In this document: piece by piece, positions 1 through 12,234 of the stretch
Layout of the letters: each line of letters starts with the position of its first letter
Position numbering within the stretch: the first letter of the stretch is position 1
Assembly: GCA_037179515.1 (NCBI GenBank)
Contig: JAXCGZ010003825.1
Location: forward strand, 82,501 to 146,500
DNA length: 64,000 nt
Reading direction: 5' to 3'
From: Halocaridina rubra
Taxonomy: Eukaryota > Arthropoda > Malacostraca > Decapoda > Atyidae
Position numbers and translations under genes: made by a program
The notes under the pieces: generated by a model
The model's input: only the letters and a program-made list of their open reading frames with translations
Told to the model about the DNA's origin: nothing
The model's database searches: none

Positions 1-175
1 CTGCGACTCTGAGGCGTCAGGTCGAGGGTTCGCGCCCCGTCACGGACTGGGGTTAGTAAGGGCATACACTCAGGGTAACGATTACATCTGCCAAAACAAG
101 TCCTTCGTAAGAAGGCAACCATCCTAGCCCTCAGTAGAACAGGGAGTTCGTGACGTAAAACCGAATCCAATCCAA
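1..175 (+). repeat. tRNA-derived SINE, cut by window edge
   Basis: The stretch contains a B-box-like segment (GGTCGAGGGTTCGCGCC) near 21-37, followed by a body ending near the phrase gtgacgtaaaaccg. It is the same family, opposite orientation, as 36786-36961. The upstream A-box portion lies outside the window. Confidence 0.6.
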
Positions 176-342
176 TCCAGTAGTCTTTATTGATCATGGT
201 ATTATGACTGCGTATTAGCAAAACCTCTCAATATCATATGAATCGGTGATTTTTTTCTTCCTCTATTCATTAAAATTATACTTTGCCACCTTTTCCCTTT
301 TCAAAGTTACCTTTTTCAGACTATATGCCTTGGTATGACAAA

Positions 343-573
343 GGCCCGATTTCTTAAACATTGTAAACCTAGGATACCATATTGTTAGTTAGCTAGACAC
401 ACACAAATGGCATTTCATAAACGCATCTGACGCGGTTCTGTGTATGGCTAGGATCCCGTACGGGATCCTAGCCATACACAGAACCGCGTCAGATGCGTTT
501 ATGAAATCCATTTGTGTGTGTCTAGCTAACTAACAATATGGTATCCTAGGTTTACACTTTAAGAAATCGCGCC
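343..573. mobile_element. Palindromic MITE, family P, copy 1
   Basis: The 231 bp form a near-perfect hairpin centred on gggatcccgtacgggatcc-like sequence near 460. Termini are GGCCCGATTTCTTAAA and its imperfect complement. The arms include cctaggataccatattgtta and its complement. No open frame. No target duplication could be fixed with confidence. Confidence 0.75.
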
Positions 574-713
574 ATATTGTCTTCCTCTCCTTCCTTTTAC
601 TTCAAACATTTTTCAGCCTAACATCATCGAGTAAATCGCTATTAAAAGCATCTTCATATAAATATCTCGATAGTTTTCACAAATTAAAAAGAGCAAGGCA
701 GAGACAATGGGTA

Positions 714-716
<3 letters not shown>

Positions 717-785
<69 letters not shown>

Positions 786-817
786 ATAAAATAATGATTT
801 TAGACAAGTGGTAAGCA

Positions 818-897
<80 letters not shown>

Positions 898-898
898 A
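717..898. repeat. (GA)n microsatellites, duplicated block
   Basis: Two (GA)n runs (717-785, 818-898), each preceded by ggtaagc-aga and followed by aataaaataatgatt-like sequence: a local duplication with its microsatellite. Confidence 0.9.
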
Positions 899-1164
899 AT
901 AATGAGAAGGGCAATAAAATAATGATTACGACAATAAGTCATAAATTGGACTCTGGGTTTCAACTGATGAGTCAAAAATCAAGAATGTTCAGATGCAAAC
1001 ATATGTTTGCGGTTTGTCTTGACAGATAGTGATGAGCTGAAAATTATTTCGATGATGATAGTGAGAGATAATAGTGACTTCGATCATGATTACATAAAAA
1101 TTCTAATATTAACATTGAATGAAAGAAATATTTTTTATTGCTGCTGCTGACGATATAATCATAA

Positions 1165-1229
1165 AGAGAGAGTGTTTGAAATGATTACAAAGTGTTTGAA
1201 ATGATTACAAAGTGTTTGAAATGATTACA
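1165..1229. repeat. Short tandem repeat, 22-bp unit x3
   Basis: Three copies of aagtgtttgaaatgattaca in a row. Confidence 0.85.
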
Positions 1230-1484
1230 GTGATGTAAGATGTAGCATTTCGAGTATATGTGGCCCTCGATAATGATGCTAAAGATAACAGTGAATCGAG
1301 GCATTGCCTACAGTGATAACGAGCCAGGTGATGATAATTTTTTACGAGATAATGGCACTTATGAAGTGCCTGAAACAAATAAGGAGGCACCAGTGACCCT
1401 CGCAAAGAATGCCGGGTTTAAAACAAATGGCATTAAAGTGATGTCGATGTCCTACAAGAAACAGCGAAGGTGAACCAGAAGGCT

Positions 1485-1506
1485 CACACACACACACACA
1501 CACACA
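1485..1506. repeat. (CA)n microsatellite
   Basis: Perfect run, followed by a GGA-rich stretch to about 1570. Confidence 0.9.
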
Positions 1507-1653
1507 TCCATGTGAGGAGGGAGGAGGTGGAGGAGGAGGGGGAAGAAGAAGAGGTGGTGGTGGAGGTTGCTGAAGGACGCCCAAGGAATGTATAAAAGGT
1601 AGTTTCAGAATTGGAGAAAGTAAAAGCTCGTGGCTTCGGAATCCTCCTGGTAT

Positions 1654-1655
<2 letters not shown>

Positions 1656-1726
<71 letters not shown>
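1656..1726. repeat. (CT)n microsatellite
   Basis: Uninterrupted run of about 71 bp. Confidence 0.95.
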
Positions 1727-1731
<5 letters not shown>

Positions 1732-1804
1732 CACTAACTTTTCCTTCAAGCATATACATGACGTAAAAATAAACGTAAGAATGATGAACAACATAAGTAG
1801 ATGA

Positions 1805-1806
<2 letters not shown>

Positions 1807-1880
<74 letters not shown>
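1807..1880. repeat. (AG)n microsatellite
   Basis: Uninterrupted run of about 74 bp, 80 bp from a (CT)n run; the pair can fold back. Confidence 0.95.
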
Positions 1881-1882
<2 letters not shown>

Positions 1883-2051
1883 TTGGAGAAAAGGTAATAA
1901 AAGCAATAAGGTAGTTCATAGTCGTATTAAAGTCAATAAAACAAATGAATGGAAGGTGGGCATTCACAGGAGGTGAAAAGGGGGATAGGGAGGTAGGGGG
2001 GAATGGATTGCGGTTGACCGTTCAAAGAGTTCATGGGAGAGATCTCCTTAC

Positions 2052-2053
<2 letters not shown>

Positions 2054-2120
<67 letters not shown>
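2054..2120. repeat. (AAT)n microsatellite
   Basis: Uninterrupted run of about 22 units. Confidence 0.95.
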
Positions 2121-2121
<1 letters not shown>

Positions 2122-2222
2122 TATAATATAATTACTAACGAATTTTTTTTTGACAGCTCATATTTGAATCATAGAATAAATAAAAACAACCTGATAGGGA
2201 GAAAGAGACAGACAGTTGCATA

Positions 2223-2224
2223 TG

Positions 2225-2319
<95 letters not shown>
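2223..2319. repeat. (TG)n(AG)n compound microsatellite
   Basis: TG to 2239 then AG to 2319. Confidence 0.95.
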
Positions 2320-2322
<3 letters not shown>

Positions 2323-2688
2323 AGAAGGGCAATAGTATTCATGGTATATGTTTTAATCTGATGGTGGTTTCCCAATCGTTTCATGTTTTATTTGGTTCTA
2401 TAACAATCATCATGGAGCCGTATGGGCGAAGGCGATCCCCAATCTGCCTAAAAGATCATTATTACATTTTCATTCATAAACATTACATATGCTGTACTGT
2501 GGCACAATAGTTAACTTTAGGATACACAAATACTCTACTAAAACATATTTAACATACTAATAACACATGGTAGCTCATTTGAGCGTTTCAAAATTTAATA
2601 CACTCCAAGGACAGTCACAAAGCACTTCTGTTTGTATGTATTTAAATTTTAGTGCTGGATAAACACTTAATAGAGCAAAATACATATT

Positions 2689-2920
2689 GTCCCGATTTCT
2701 TAAACAGTGTAAACCTAGGATGCTATATTGTTAGTTAGCTAGACACACACATATGGACTTCATAAATGCATCTGACGCGGTTCTGTGCATGGCTAGGATC
2801 CCCTGTACGGGATCCTAGCCATACACAGAACAGCGTCAGATGCGTTTATGAAATCTATTTGTGTGTCTAGCTAACTAACAACATGGTATCCTAGGTTTAC
2901 GCTGTTTATGAAATCGGACC
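2689..2920. mobile_element. Palindromic MITE, family P, copy 2
   Basis: This is the same 232-bp hairpin as 343-573, with termini GTCCCGATTTC / GAAATCGGACC. A possible ATT flank occurs on both sides. The arms differ from each other at scattered positions, as expected for an old transposed copy rather than an assembly artefact. Confidence 0.75.
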
Positions 2921-3611
2921 ATTGTCACAATCACAGAAATATTTGCAAAGTTCAAGATGACAAAGACCAGGAAATCTGAAATCCTGCAAATCAATACATT
3001 TTGTTATAGTGCATTAAAGTATGACTTTCTTTTAAGCCATATAACGCATTTGGAGTATTCTGGTGTACTTACTGTTGTTGTTTTTTTCCATAACTGACAT
3101 CACTTGCAAGTCTATCACACTGACCCTACCTGAGTGTTATTCTGCAAAATAATTTATATTTGAACAACTTTTTTAGCTTTTTTAATTAATTACCAGTTCC
3201 AGTTCTTCTTGAATTTATTTTTAACTATTGTTTTCAGTTGATTAATGATGTTTACTTATTGAAATGTTGACTCTTCAGCAGCATTTTTTACAAATTCGTC
3301 GGCCTTTGCCTTACCATTTATTCCAACATGGGAGGTACTCATGAAAAAAAAAATGAATCTAAGTTTTCGCATACAATAAAATCCATCATAAATTGTAGTT
3401 TAATGGGTTTTGCAAGCAGGTTCTAGGGATCTGTCCGAGGAATCAAGCTCTGTTTTAATTAATTTTATAGAGATTTATATTATTTCTTGTTAGCTGTATT
3501 CTGGTGAAGTGTGTTTTTCAATAATATCAGTTCTTGCATTCATTCTATGCAAAGATTGAATATTAACTTTGGACTTGGCTTAGGTAGGACATTAACTTTA
3601 CAAAACATGCC
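2921..3611. other. Intergenic, nothing recognised
   Basis: AT-rich unique-looking sequence; no gene, RNA or repeat recognised. Confidence 0.5.
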
Positions 3612-3948
3612 CGCCTGGCAGAGTATCCTGCAATAAATAAATCATATATAAGAAAAAACAAAGCAAAACACAGGATCAAAGGTGCACTGATCAAACATGC
3701 AAAGACACCTCTCCTCAATTAAAATCCCTGTCATGTTTTGTATAGTTAATGTCCAACCTAAGCCAAGTTTGTTCCGGTAAAACCGGAACAAACTTGGCTT
3801 AGGTTGGACATTAACTATACAAAACATGCCAGGGATCTTAACTGAGCAGAGGCGTCTTTGCATGTTTGATTCGTGCACCTTTGATCCGTGTTTTCTATTG
3901 TTTTTTCTTATATATGATTTATCCATTGCAGGATACTCTACCAGGCTG
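3612..3948. mobile_element. Long foldback element
   Basis: Two arms of about 165 bp (3612-3777 and 3784-3948) are reverse complements with scattered mismatches, joined at ttccggtaaaaccggaa. The arms contain cctaagccaagtttgttcc and its complement. Open frames inside it are not coding. A partial extra copy of the inner arm motif (cttggcttaggtaggac) lies just left at about 3574. Confidence 0.7.
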
Positions 3949-4232
3949 AATATAGTCCAGTCGAATAATATTCCCCATTACAAACTTTGACCACATGAAC
4001 TAACTGAAATTTAAATATGGCGTTCAGTTTCATTCCTTCAGCATGACTTCGAATCAAATATTCAGAGCTACGTAACATTTCAGTAGAAATTCTATCACCA
4101 AATAGTTCAGAGAAGAGTACCGGGACGAAAGAAAAGCTAGATAGCTATTTTTCAGTAATTATTTTACTCATCTATCCGTGTAAACCTCGTGTATGTGGAT
4201 GAAAGAGAGACCTTGCACCACTGGTCTTGTAT

Positions 4233-4400
4233 TTTATTTTTATTTTTTTATGATTGTGACGCCAGGACGGACCAAAAAAAAATAAAAAAATAAAAAAGCC
4301 CTCATCGGGCCTGGGCACGAAGAATACATAAAGAGAAACAGAGATGGAGAGTGTAATGACTTGTCAGCTGTGAAGGGATAATAAAAGATGTGTAATTAAT
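4233..4400 (-). mobile_element. LINE 3' tail fragment
   Basis: On the minus strand it ends with tcacaatcataaaaaaat, preceded by gcccaggcccgatgagggct, the same tail family as 15112. It is very similar to 7403-7560 through gacttgtcag..gtgaagggataata. Confidence 0.6.
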
Positions 4401-4481
4401 GCAGATAATTTAGAAAATTTATTGCATCAGACGTACTCTTGGATCACATTTATCTATTAGGTTTTGGGCAATGAATAGTTG

Positions 4482-4930
<449 letters not shown>

Positions 4931-5208
4931 TTGTTTGTCAACAACATTTGACAATTTTTGTCAATATTTTGCTTAAATACCTAAAAACACAATTTGGGTA
5001 ACTTATATTGATGTACTGCAAAATGGTGCCTTTTGGTAACAAACGGGAACAAAACCCGTCACTGATTTTTTTTTTTACCCCCCCCCCTCCCCCTTCCATA
5101 TACACATTTTGCACCCAAAGAATGTTGTAGTCAAAAGAGTCCAAACTGAAACCTGTGAAGGTTAGTCTTAGGGTAAAACTTTAAAAAGTTACTTTTACGC
5201 TAGTCTTA

Positions 5209-5494
5209 GGCCGCTTTCACACCAAAGTGGCACGTCGCACGTGGCATGCAACGTGGCACACTAGTTGAAAACTGACATCCGGAAATATATGAAACCTTTC
5301 ACACAGAAGTGGCGCGACACGTCCCATATGCCAAGTGCGACTTGCGTAGAGTGGCACGCACGTCGCACGTGGCACGTGGGACGTGTTACGCTACTTCTGT
5401 GTGAAAGGTTTCATATATTTCCGTATGTTCGTTTTCAACTGGTGTGCCACGTGGCACACCACGTGCGACGGCCACCTTTGGTGTGAGAGCGGCC
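5209..5494. mobile_element. Harbinger-like MITE, long form
   Basis: Termini GGCCGCTTTCACACCAAAG and its near complement are flanked by the 3-bp duplication TTA (5206-5208 and 5495-5497). TTA/TAA duplications are typical of PIF/Harbinger elements. It is a 286-bp foldback with GC-rich cacgtgg-type motifs and a central extra palindrome absent from the shorter copy at 6386. Confidence 0.7.
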
Positions 5495-5860
5495 TTATAT
5501 AACAATACATCAAACAAGCGCTGTTTCCTTTGTAAAGTTCTAAGGATGATTGATTACAGGGTAGTTTCTAAAAATACACAAAAAGGAAATATTATTACCA
5601 ATGGCATTTCCATTGGTAACCCTTTTCCCTATATAAAATAGGACAGTGATTCGCTTTTGTCTTAAGAGTTTCTCCTATGCCGTCTGTGAATAGGACTTAT
5701 ATCCAAAGAACCAACAGAAAAACACTCCTCGAAATCACTGTTGCAAAAATGGACTGAAATTGGGGCGAAAATATTCGGAAGATGGCGAAGCAAATAATTG
5801 GGAAGGAGTTGAAGGACACCCATGATACGTGGAGAAAAAGAAAACAATTATGAAAATAGA

Positions 5861-5863
<3 letters not shown>

Positions 5864-5944
<81 letters not shown>
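5864..5944. repeat. (CT)n microsatellite
   Basis: Uninterrupted run of about 81 bp. Confidence 0.95.
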
Positions 5945-5946
<2 letters not shown>

Positions 5947-6385
5947 GAGGCACAAGACATTGAACAAATTATTTCGGAGTTGTACCTGGTGTATTTCTTT
6001 TAATGTGTACCAGACAATATCAGGTTTCTTGCAAATATAATTATTTATTTTTTCTTTTGCTTATTTTATTTAGTAGCGGCACATTTTTCACATCTATCAC
6101 TCTGACAAAGCTTTGAGTAATGTTGTTGAGAACCCCAGCTTGTATTCTAATTTACGGTCTTAAAAGAATAGAATCTATAATGTTATGAAAACCGAGTTCT
6201 TTTTACTTACAGCACACGTACAGATCGTGTACATCCTCTGGATAAAGTAAATTTTAGACATGTATCTATATAATACTTCATTATGCAATGTTAAGTATTT
6301 TCTGACTTTGCAGACATCATGATAATCATATATTGACAATAATCTGTTTAAATATTAGAATTAAGAATTTATAGCGTCACTTTAA

Positions 6386-6546
6386 GGCCGCTTTCACATC
6401 AAAGTAGACGTCGCACGTGGCATACCACGTGCCACTTTAGTTGAAAACGAACATCCGGAAATATATGAAAGGTTTCATATATTTCCGGATGTTCGTTTTC
6501 AACCGGCATGCCACGTGCGACGTGCCACTTTGGTGTGAAAGCGGCC
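6386..6546. mobile_element. Harbinger-like MITE, short form
   Basis: The 161-bp foldback has the same termini as the element at 5209 and is flanked by TAA on both sides (6383-6385, 6547-6549). The centre is atatgaaaggtttcatat, so it lacks about 125 bp of the central part of the long form. Confidence 0.72.
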
Positions 6547-7303
6547 TAACGTGTGGTGTGCCTCACTATCTGTTGTCTTTTGCAGTCTAATCTAGCCTAA
6601 CCAACCTAACCATCACTCTATGTTCAGTTATAAAAAAATAAAAACTATATCAATAATTATTGTCCATAGACACATCAGCTATGGTGTAAATGTCCCGGTA
6701 GACCACACACTATAGAATCGCCGATTTTTTTTTATTTATTAATCAAATAACTGTACATGGGGACATGTGCACATACGCACTCCCGGTGATATGCAGTTGT
6801 TAAACATTACAATCTATTTTTGGTCATGTATAAATAAAATATAAATATAATTTGAGATGCATTTTAAATATCATAGCAAGTAATTAAGAATAAAACACAG
6901 TGAAGCATTGACTGGTGGCAGAAGAGCACTCTGCGATTATTAATTAAGAGTAATATTTATCATATATGTAATAATAATGTTCATTAGACCTTGCTGAGTG
7001 CTATCGTTTAAGTTAAATCTCAACTTTACCACAGAAACATTACAGACAATTTGAAGTAGACATAGTATAGCAATTTTCAGATTTGGGTAATAAGTAGGTA
7101 CATATACATATACATGCATTCACATGTATCTATATATACAAATGCATATACTCCTATATAAATAACTAATTAGATGAGCAATAGAAATGCCACTGGGGCT
7201 TCATTCGAAAAAAAAAAGCTTTATTTTTTATTGGAACATGAGCCTTGGATTTCAGGTTAAGAACCTTCATATTGAGGAATGCGGTAGACGTGTTCGCAGT
7301 ACT

Positions 7304-7306
<3 letters not shown>

Positions 7307-7379
<73 letters not shown>
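7307..7379. repeat. (TA)n microsatellite
   Basis: Uninterrupted run just before a LINE tail (7403). Confidence 0.95.
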
Positions 7380-7383
<4 letters not shown>

Positions 7384-7402
7384 CTATTTCACGAGACACG
7401 TT

Positions 7403-7600
7403 ATTTTTTTTTTATGATTGTGACACCAGGACGGCCAAAAAAAAAAAGAAAAAGAAAAATAAATCTACCCTCATCAGGCCTGGGTACGAACAAAACAGAG
7501 AAAACCAGAGATTGGGAGTGTATTGTGACTTGTCAGATGTGAAGGGATAATAAGACATGTGCAACGAATATCCAAGAATATTAGGTGTTGATGTAGGCAT
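7403..7600 (-). mobile_element. LINE 3' tail fragment
   Basis: Same tail as 4233-4400 (tgattgtgac.ccaggacgg, cctcat..gcctggg.acga, gacttgtcag.tgtgaagggata), ending in an A-rich run on the minus strand. Short insertions of A/T runs account for the length difference. Confidence 0.6.
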
Positions 7601-7763
7601 AGGAAGAGAACCGTAAGTGAAGGAAGACTTATCATTGAACTGTCCTGGATAGTCTTATTTAAGTCCAATAACCCCTTCATGTGTAGTATTGCAAAGGGCA
7701 GTTGGTGCCATGGGCCATCCTACTACATGGATGTGAATGGTTATGGCTACACAAGGAAATTAA

Positions 7764-7878
7764 AAGAAATTTTGATATCCTTAGTACTTAGTACTTTCAA
7801 GTGTATTACTTCAGAGGATTCCTCTGAAGGTAAGTAATACACTTGAAAGTACTAAGGATCTCGAAATTTCTTTCAGCC
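7764..7878. repeat. Small inverted repeat
   Basis: Arms containing aagtgtattactt and agtactttc fold back around gaggattcctc near 7822. It is immediately followed by (AT)n from 7883. It may be a small MITE; no terminal duplication identified. Confidence 0.5.

Positions 7879-7882
<4 letters not shown>

Positions 7883-7943
<61 letters not shown>
7883..7943. repeat. (AT)n microsatellite
   Basis: Follows the inverted repeat at 7764-7878. Confidence 0.95.
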
Positions 7944-7948
<5 letters not shown>

Positions 7949-8159
7949 TCTTTCGCTCAGGATACTTTTACAATATTATTATATGTGTATACCTTATGCT
8001 AAAAGTAAAATTAAATAAATTCATTGTATACGTGAAATTTTTATGAGCAAGTGTAATAATGACCTTTAAACAGATCTAAGAATACCTATGTAATGTTATA
8101 GATCCATATAAAAATAAAAAAAATGTATGCATTCCATTCAAAGTTATGACAATATGACC

Positions 8160-8162
<3 letters not shown>

Positions 8163-8242
<80 letters not shown>

Positions 8243-8328
8243 CATTCTAAATGGAAGAATATATATATATTTTTTTTTTGCATCTGGCAATAATACATAG
8301 AAAAGATAAATTGTGTATCAACAAGGAA

Positions 8329-8371
<43 letters not shown>

Positions 8372-8411
8372 GAAATAACGAAAGAGAAGGTACACACACA
8401 CACACACACAC
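8163..8411. repeat. Microsatellite cluster: (AT)n, (TC)n, (AC)n
   Basis: AT 8163-8240, TC 8331-8369, AC 8391-8411 with short unique spacers. Confidence 0.93.
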
Positions 8412-8588
8412 ATTCAGTGTCAAAGAGACTTTATGGTGTGTCTGGGCAGTAAGATTTGGCCGTTGGAATCTTTTACATCTGTTATTTAAGTATATATGTA
8501 TTTGTTTATTTTTTTTTTTGTGATTGTTGACATTTTAAGATAGCTTGAGGGATAGTTTATTTATGGTATTCAGAACATGGTGTGCATA

Positions 8589-8591
<3 letters not shown>

Positions 8592-8663
<72 letters not shown>
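8592..8663. repeat. (AG)n microsatellite
   Basis: Uninterrupted run about 440 bp upstream of the inferred wts promoter. Confidence 0.95.
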
Positions 8664-8670
<7 letters not shown>

Positions 8671-8957
8671 TTTGTAATAGTGATGTACTTTTGCAAAACA
8701 TCTTTCTCTTTCGCTCTTGTTATAATTATCGTTTTTTTTTTCTCTTACTATTGTGACCACCATTTCCTTTCTGGTTATGGTCTCCTCCATATCCTTCCCT
8801 GTTTAACATCCATTCCCCAGATTCCACAATCTCCAAAGTCATTATTGTAATTACTCTGTCTTTGTTCATTCACCTGCCGTATTTTCTATGGCTTCCTTTT
8901 TTAATTTATTTATTTTTATTTTTTACATATCTTCATGTTACTATCATTCACTTTACC

Positions 8958-8979
8958 CATCATCATCATCATCATCATC
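8958..8979. repeat. (CAT)n microsatellite
   Basis: Seven units. Confidence 0.9.
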
Positions 8980-9106
8980 TTTTGCCTGCCTCCCTCCCCA
9001 TCCCATCACTATCCATCTATCCATCCCCTAACATTCCAGTGTCGCCAGGTGCTACTCACCCGCATTCCACAGAACGGCCTGAGCGGGTCTTAGAACCTTC
9101 CCTCTG

Positions 9107-9176
9107 ATTGGTGCATATCGTGAGAGTCCTTGTCGTATGGACCAATCAGCCGCGAGAGCTCATGTGGTGAACCAAT
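9107..9176 (+). promoter_or_regulatory. Probable wts promoter: three CCAAT boxes
   Basis: Three CCAAT-type boxes lie within 70 bp: an inverted one (ATTGG) at 9107, CCAATCAG at 9142 and CCAATAG at 9172. CCAATCAG is the classical NF-Y form. They sit just upstream of a stretch ending in a strong splice donor at 9352, with a locally higher GC content than the flanks. No convincing TATA box was seen. The link to wts is by position and strand only. Confidence 0.5.
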
Positions 9177-9199
9177 AGGGCCGCTTGTAATAGACTCGA

Positions 9200-9352
9200 G
9201 AGGTTGTCGAAGTTTCTTAAGTGAGTGGAAGGACTGAGTGTGAGTCGGGAGGTCTTTAGTGATGTGTTTTAAGTGATTTTTAGTGGATTTAAGTGAATTG
9301 AAGTGACTTTTTGTACCTTACGTGAACGCTTGGATATGCAGCTAAGGAAAAG
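9200..9352 (+). other. wts: Probable non-coding 5' exon 1 of wts
   Basis: Downstream of the CCAAT cluster the sequence runs into GGAAAAG|GTGAGC, a strong splice donor at 9352/9353. The left end is a guess: transcription start cannot be fixed by eye. The exon has short open frames but no long one. It is assigned to wts because the next gene on this strand with an N-terminal coding exon preceded by an acceptor is wts. Confidence 0.4.
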
Positions 9353-11723
9353 GTGAGCTATGGCGTCGTCACCAGTGTCCTAGATATAGAAATAAGGGAA
9401 AAGAGCGAAAATCCTGTTGGAAATTCTTTTAAAGGAATTTCTGCTTCAAAATGGCGTCGCGCCTCAAAACCATCTCAATAGAAAATCATAACACGGGCAT
9501 TCGCAATCATAAGGAGATGGTTGGGGCCCCGCGATCGCTGTCGGCTTCTCAAATATCTATTACTAGCTTAGGTATCGATTCGCATCGAGTAAAGATAAAA
9601 GACATCCAGCACATTAAATAATCCCGTAAATTGTTAGGTTGGATTTAATTGCATTCATTCCTAACCTAAACTGTCCCAACCTAACCAAGCAATTTGCGGG
9701 GTTATTTAATGTAGTGGGGTCGTTATTACCTGGTACATCAATTCTTTCATGACGGCTGTTATCGACCATATAAATTAAAAAGTTTCCCTTTTTTCAATAG
9801 TTACAAGTGTTATAATATTGTCATTTGCATTAATTGACATTAGTGAATGTGAATTATCAGAGTAGATTTAAAAACATCTAGTGCCGTGATGCCATTATTT
9901 ATCGCATTTTCCACACGCGATTATTGTGAATAAAATTAATTTGGCCTCTAAATAACTTCATCTCGCAATTAATTTGAAAATGCAACGGACATTATTGAAC
10001 CATTTCGCCTCTAAAATTCAAAGGGGGGGGGGATTATTTCAAGGAAGCTTTTTTTTTTTTAACTTCAATTCCATAAGTGCCTCAGTGCCATATTTAATCC
10101 GTTGTTGGCATCGTATTTTAGTGTTTTTTTTTCTCTATCGTTGTTTTTCATTATAATTGTCATAGAAGAAAACGTTGTTCTAGTAATGATGAAAAACGTG
10201 TTTCCTGAGAATATTTTCTTGCCACATTGAAAGCGCGAAGACGAGGGAGTTTGTATTGTAAGGCTGGAAAGAGATTTTCTCTGTAATTATTATTATTATT
10301 TTTTTTTGCTCATAATGGTCATCGTTGTAGTTTTTTTTATGCGAATTGTTACTTTTATCAATATTAATTGTATATTTTAAATTTTATACCCCCCAATTAG
10401 AAAGGAAAATCTTATATTTTCATAATATGATTAGGTTGGGTTTAAATAGTTTCAAGTTAGGTCAGCCCCAAGCCCCCAGTTAGGAATGGAATCGATATTG
10501 AAGTTATATGTATTTTTTTTCTAAATCGTTGTTTTGTATTTTCATTTCACTCGTTAGAGGTGTGAAAATAAACATCTTTACTATTATTATTATTTATTAT
10601 TATTATTATTAGTTCATATTTTCATCAGTAACATTATTATGCTATATATAAGTGTGTGAAATCTGTTAGCATCAGTGGATTATTGACATTGCAATGGCCT
10701 GTCAGTGAAATAATCAGTTGGGAGAGATTTAAAATTTTAATTACGAAATAACTGTGTTTACGCTTAATTGGTCACTTGCAATTAATATATTGTTAGTAAC
10801 AAAATTTTGCTATTTTTTTTATATGTAATTTTAAATACAATTGTAATCGAATAAGGCTAGTTAAGCAGTATGTTGCCATCTACATATATTTTGTAGCCTA
10901 TTCATATTGCCATTTAAAAGCTTGTGATAAATATTGCCAACTACCAAACATTTAAGATTTCATGCTGAAAAGTTTAGGCACATGTCGAACTATATAATTA
11001 CAGTAGTTTATGCATTTTCCTATCCATAAAGCATAGAAAATCATATGTGTATATGTTAATTTGCAAATAGTTCTTCGCTGAAATTATTAACCGAACAAAG
11101 ACTAATATTGTTAAGTTGAATTAGAAGTATATTCGGCTGTACATTTACAGTTTATTTCAATAATAATCGACTGCAGTGAAAAAGTTTTCATAGTAGAAGG
11201 ATTTTTTTTTTAATTTCTGTAAACTGATTCGTATATGAGTTCTAAAAATACCTGGAATTATTTGCCACACTTTCATGATTGACCTAAGCTATCTGCAACA
11301 ATATTTTCATTGCTTACTTAGAGTATTGCCCTATTTGAAGTACTGTTAATAGATTTAGTGGTAGCCTTCTGTAAGCACATCACGATTAGTCATAGATAAG
11401 CTGATAAAATAGTAGAGATATAGCACAAGAGATACTTGATTTTTCAAGGTATGCAGCTTTTGATTAATACTTTAGAGAAAGTTGCTAAAAATAATGTCAC
11501 AGGCTTTTTAATCATTCATTATCTTAAGATTTGAATGCTTTTCGTTTTATTTTGCGTGTGAGTGATTACATTCTTTGTCATGTCATGTAAATCCTATCAG
11601 ATACTGAACTGTTTTAAGGAACACAGGTTCCTCTTTGGAAGATCCTCTTGAAGTTATATAGTTTATCCTATGTTAATGTTTATAAGTGTAGTCTACTTTA
11701 GTAATATTTTCTTCGCTTTACAG
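9353..11723 (+). other. Inferred wts intron 1
   Basis: AT-rich; one small foldback (9611-9712) and a (TTA)n run near 10583-10610. No coding signal seen. Confidence 0.4.
9611..9712. mobile_element. Small foldback MITE in wts intron 1
   Basis: Termini acattaaataa and ttatttaatgt are complementary, and the inner arms ttgttaggttgg / ccaacctaac pair as well. The length is about 102 bp. It lies just inside the inferred first intron of wts. Confidence 0.5.
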
Positions 11724-12234
11724 GTTATGGATCTTGCGATTGTGGTAGCTTAGGAATTCTGAGAGCTGTGTCACTGTGTTGAAGTGCCTTCTTACACATT
11801 CAGTTCAAGAGAGCGCACCAGCTGTACTTCTGCATAATTTATGAAGCCATTTCTTGGATATTTTATTGCAATCACTCCGTCTCCCAGTTCCCTCCGTTTC
11901 CCCCCCAGGGGAAAATTCACTCCAATCCTGCTCCCTCCTCTTCATTACACAGAAGGGAGAGAGATAACGTGTTGCTCACTCCTGCCTTATCTGTTATGTG
12001 ATCATTCTTCTATTACAAGTCTTGTATGAGAAGCCTCGTGCTGTCTTCTGCTGAAGAGAAGTGTTATATTGGAATAGAAAGGTGAATTATTTGTGTGCTG
12101 TTCAAAAAAAAATCGCCCAGTGAATGTACTCGGTAATGTGGTAGTGAAGAAAAGGTGTGAAACAAGTGTGTTTATCTTTTTACCAAGGAATTTTCCAGTT
12201 TTTAGGAGAACAAGATACTTCGTAGTAGTATCAG
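11724..12234 (+). other. wts: Probable non-coding 5' exon 2 of wts with upstream ORFs
   Basis: A clean acceptor (cttcgctttacag) ends at 11723 and a strong donor (TATCAG|GTGAGT) follows 12234, bounding a 511-nt block of higher GC than its surroundings and without transposon similarity. It holds several upstream ATGs. One at 11727 has G at -3 and G at +4 and opens an 8-codon frame ending at 11753. Another at 11841 opens a 62-codon frame ending at 12029. Neither resembles a known protein, so untranslated leader is the simplest reading. Confidence 0.45.

Noticed and set aside
613..2384. Open frames rich in Ser-Leu or Arg-Glu
   Set aside because: Translations of (GA)n/(CT)n tracts, no other coding evidence.
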